From positions 1-64,000 of the forward strand of contig NZ_JANYGH010000049.1 of assembly GCF_025362475.1 (NCBI RefSeq): a DNA stretch of 64,000 nt, given 5' to 3'. Every line of letters starts with the position of its first letter. The first letter of the stretch is position 1. This stretch comes from Mucilaginibacter sp. (GTDB taxonomy: Bacteria > Bacteroidota > Bacteroidia > Sphingobacteriales > Sphingobacteriaceae). Both the position numbers and the translations under genes were made by a program. Below are positions 62,078 through 64,000 of the stretch, piece after piece. The notes under the pieces are model-generated. The model was given only the letters and a program-made list of their open reading frames with translations. It ran no database searches and was not told the DNA's origin.

Positions 62078-63427
62078 TCAAGCGTATTTGGTCTTTTCTA
62101 TGCCCAGTTTTTTCATCCTTGATCTGAGGGTTGATACATTCATGTCCATCATTTCAGCAGCCCCGCCGGCCCCCTGGAGCTTCCCGTTACATTTAATCAG
62201 AATACTAACGATATACGCCCGTTCATTTTCCTCAATTGTCCGGGTTTCTGTCGCAGGCAAAATGCCGGAACTGTTTTTCTGAAAGGACGGAAAGTGGAGG
62301 TCCGTAATTATGCCGTTGGTTGTTAACAGGACACTTCTGGCCATTAAATTTTCAAGTTCACGTATATTTCCAGGCCACGGGTAATTCAGCATGGTCTGTA
62401 TTACCTGGTCAGTGAGTTTAACAACGGGTTTCTTCTCTTTTTGCGAATAAAACGCTAAAAAATGATTGGCCAGTAATACCAGGTCTTCTTTGCGTTCCCT
62501 CAACGGAGGCAGCATAATAGGAAATACAAAAAGCCGGTAATAAAGGTCCAAACGGAACCGGCCTGCGGCAACTTCGTCTTCCAGATTGCTATTAGTGGCA
62601 GCGATAATACGCACATCTATTTTTCTTTTTTTTCCTCCGATAACATCGATTTCCTGTTCCTGCAATACGCGAAGCAGCTTAACCTGCATATCCTGGGGCA
62701 ATTCTCCTATTTCATCTAAAAAAACAGTACCCTCATTTGCTTGTTCAAATTTCCCTGTTCTTTTTTCATTGGCCCCTGTGAATGCGCCTTTTTCGTGGCC
62801 GAATAGTTCTGACTCAACAAGATTGGCAGGAAGCGTGGCACAGTTTACTACGATGAACGGTTTTGATCTGCGTGCCGAAATACGGTGAATAGCTTGTGCT
62901 ACCAGTTCCTTGCCGGTGCCGCTTTCTCCCGTTATCAGAACTGATATGGAGGAATTGCTTACTATTTTGATATTATTCAGCACCGCGTTCATTTTGGGAC
63001 TTATGCCGATAATTTCCTTTAAGTCTGCATCATCGGATTTTGAAAGAATCGCTTCCTGGTTTTGCTGATGGAGATACAAGGCCACTTCAATAGCTACGAG
63101 CACATCTTTATTCCTGAAGGGCTTAACCAGGAACCCATAGGGCCGGGTTGCCTTCGCCGCATTTAGAATTTCTTTGCTTGAATTGGCGGAAAGAAATATA
63201 AAGGCGATATTTTCTGATCTCAGTATTTTGGCCAGGTCTATGCCATTTAATTTACCTTGTAAACGGATATCCAGTAAAACCAGGTTAGGATGCTCTTTGG
63301 TTTTAATTTTCAGGGCCTCGTCTACTGAAGCAGCTATCGGGCAAACCGCATATCCTGCTTTACTGAGACAAATCCTCAGGCTGTTAGCTTCTATAAATTG
63401 GTCTTCGACAATAAGTATCTTGTTCAT
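62078..63427 (-). CDS. Sigma-54-dependent response regulator (NtrC family)
   Basis: A 449-residue regulator. Receiver domain (LIVEDQ, phospho-Asp in LVLLDIRLQGKLNG), AAA+ domain with Walker A GESGTGKE, sigma-54 contact loop GAFTGA, and FLDEIGELP (Walker B), then a Fis-type HTH (LQGAGGAAEMMDMNVSTLRSRMKKLGI). It activates sigma-54 promoters when phosphorylated. The ATG at 63427 is preferred; a TTG at 63433 is in frame. The kinase gene just upstream is its likely partner. Confidence 0.93.
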   Translation of the reverse strand: MNKILIVEDQFIEANSLRICLSKAGYAVCPIAASVDEALKIKTKEHPNLVLLDIRLQGKLNGIDLAKILRSENIAFIFLSANSSKEILNAAKATRPYGFLVKPFRNKDVLVAIEVALYLHQQNQEAILSKSDDADLKEIIGISPKMNAVLNNIKIVSNSSISVLITGESGTGKELVAQAIHRISARRSKPFIVVNCATLPANLVESELFGHEKGAFTGANEKRTGKFEQANEGTVFLDEIGELPQDMQVKLLRVLQEQEIDVIGGKKRKIDVRIIAATNSNLEDEVAAGRFRLDLYYRLFVFPIMLPPLRERKEDLVLLANHFLAFYSQKEKKPVVKLTDQVIQTMLNYPWPGNIRELENLMARSVLLTTNGIITDLHFPSFQKNSSGILPATETRTIEENERAYIVSILIKCNGKLQGAGGAAEMMDMNVSTLRSRMKKLGIEKTKYA

Positions 63428-63448
63428 AATCAATAGATAAGATACCGA

Positions 63449-64000
63449 TTAAGCTGACGCTTCACCATTAGTTTGTAAAAGGCTGGCGTACTCAAGCGGA
63501 TATTTTTTAAACCATATAGTGATCTTAACACCAGGACTGCTTTCAATGCTGATATCCCCGTGGATTTCTTTGGTCAGTCCGTTAATTAGTTGCAATCCCA
63601 GGGAACTTGTGTTTGCCTCGATGGCCCCCTTGTCCATTCCGATGCCGTTATCAGCCAGAACCAGCTTTAAGGTTTCACCCTGTTCGTGTAAGGAAATAGC
63701 AATCTCCCCAGGTTGGTCGTCCGGAAATGCGTATTTGATGGCATTAGTTAAAGCCTCGTTGATGATCAGCGCAATGGGTATAGCAATTGATGCATCGAGG
63801 TTGAGCGAATCAATTTCCAGATGAAAATCGATCCGCTCAGAATTGTCAAAGCTATCCTTCAGGTATAGGATGAGTTCTGGTATATACCCGGCCATATTGA
63901 TGGTTTGAATATGTTCTACCTGATACAGTTTTTGATGTATCAGAGACATGGCGTATATACGGTTCTGACTTGTTTCTATCGCCCTCAAGGCATCGTTTTC
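63449..64000 (-). CDS. Sensor histidine kinase, C-terminal part (runs off the right edge)
   Basis: The frame is open to the end of the window, so the start lies outside. It shows the end of a HisKA_2-type region (ENDALRAIETSQNRIYAMSLIHQKLYQ) and an HATPase domain with N-box NEALTNAIKYAFP, G1 DNGIGM and G2 SLGLQLINGL. This is the HWE/HisKA_2 class often paired with a response regulator, here the NtrC-type gene 22 bases downstream. Confidence 0.9.
   Translation of the reverse strand, partial: ENDALRAIETSQNRIYAMSLIHQKLYQVEHIQTINMAGYIPELILYLKDSFDNSERIDFHLEIDSLNLDASIAIPIALIINEALTNAIKYAFPDDQPGEIAISLHEQGETLKLVLADNGIGMDKGAIEANTSSLGLQLINGLTKEIHGDISIESSPGVKITIWFKKYPLEYASLLQTNGEASA

Overview
The window looks like chromosome from a Bacteroidota bacterium of the Sphingobacteriaceae, most like a soil Mucilaginibacter or Pedobacter. 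This is inference from gene content: many periplasmic lipoprotein glycosidases, a TonB-type receptor, M16 peptidase, DUF4097, GH97 and GH127 families. It also rests on promoters with a TAnnTTTG -7 element (sometimes with TTTG or TTG near -33), poor Shine-Dalgarno sites, and several families of intergenic inverted repeats. No rRNA, canonical tRNA, CRISPR array or intact mobile element was seen. A transposase C-terminus is cut by the left edge and a histidine kinase by the right edge.

Region by region. 0-9 kb: IS remnant, aldose-epimerase-like enzyme, a repeat cluster, TPR membrane protein, GH35 beta-galactosidase, topoisomerase IV subunit A, and a two-gene APS kinase/sulfotransferase unit. 9.1-9.5 kb holds no protein gene but has two independent terminators; the first follows a tRNA-like fold without an anticodon arm, so I propose a small RNA gene there. 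9.5-16.2 kb: a NagB/PIG-L fusion, an HGSNAT-like membrane acetyltransferase, a DUF2059 protein and an M16 protease. 16.3-21.7 kb: an outer-membrane receptor, pnuC behind an almost ideal promoter, and modABC. 21.9-32.8 kb: a beta-glucan island with two GH30 lipoproteins, a GH16 lipoprotein, a beta-barrel protein and a GH97. In its middle is a 7TMR-DISM membrane receptor whose cytoplasmic end is an IS1595-type transposase zinc ribbon and helix-turn-helix. 32.9-37.8 kb: HPP protein, a cysteine-rich Crp/Fnr regulator, ClC channel, MFS transporter. 37.8-58.3 kb: DUF4097 protein and many redox or detoxification genes (PQQ-type dehydrogenase with cytochrome c, two NIPSNAP proteins, two aldo/keto reductases each beside a divergent regulator, DJ-1-like protein, MsrA/MsrB, quinone reductase, two thioredoxin-fold proteins), with GH127 between. 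58.4-64 kb: an OmpR-type two-component pair, two decayed genes, an alpha/beta hydrolase, and a sigma-54-dependent two-component system.

How the genes may work together. The GH30 and GH16 enzymes are predicted to cut beta-1,6- and beta-1,3-glucan, as in fungal walls, and two of them share a nearly identical beta-trefoil module. No SusC/SusD pair is present. The chimeric receptor between the GH30 genes is the best candidate for a new kind of membrane-bound sugar-sensing transcription regulator and is the most unusual protein in the window.
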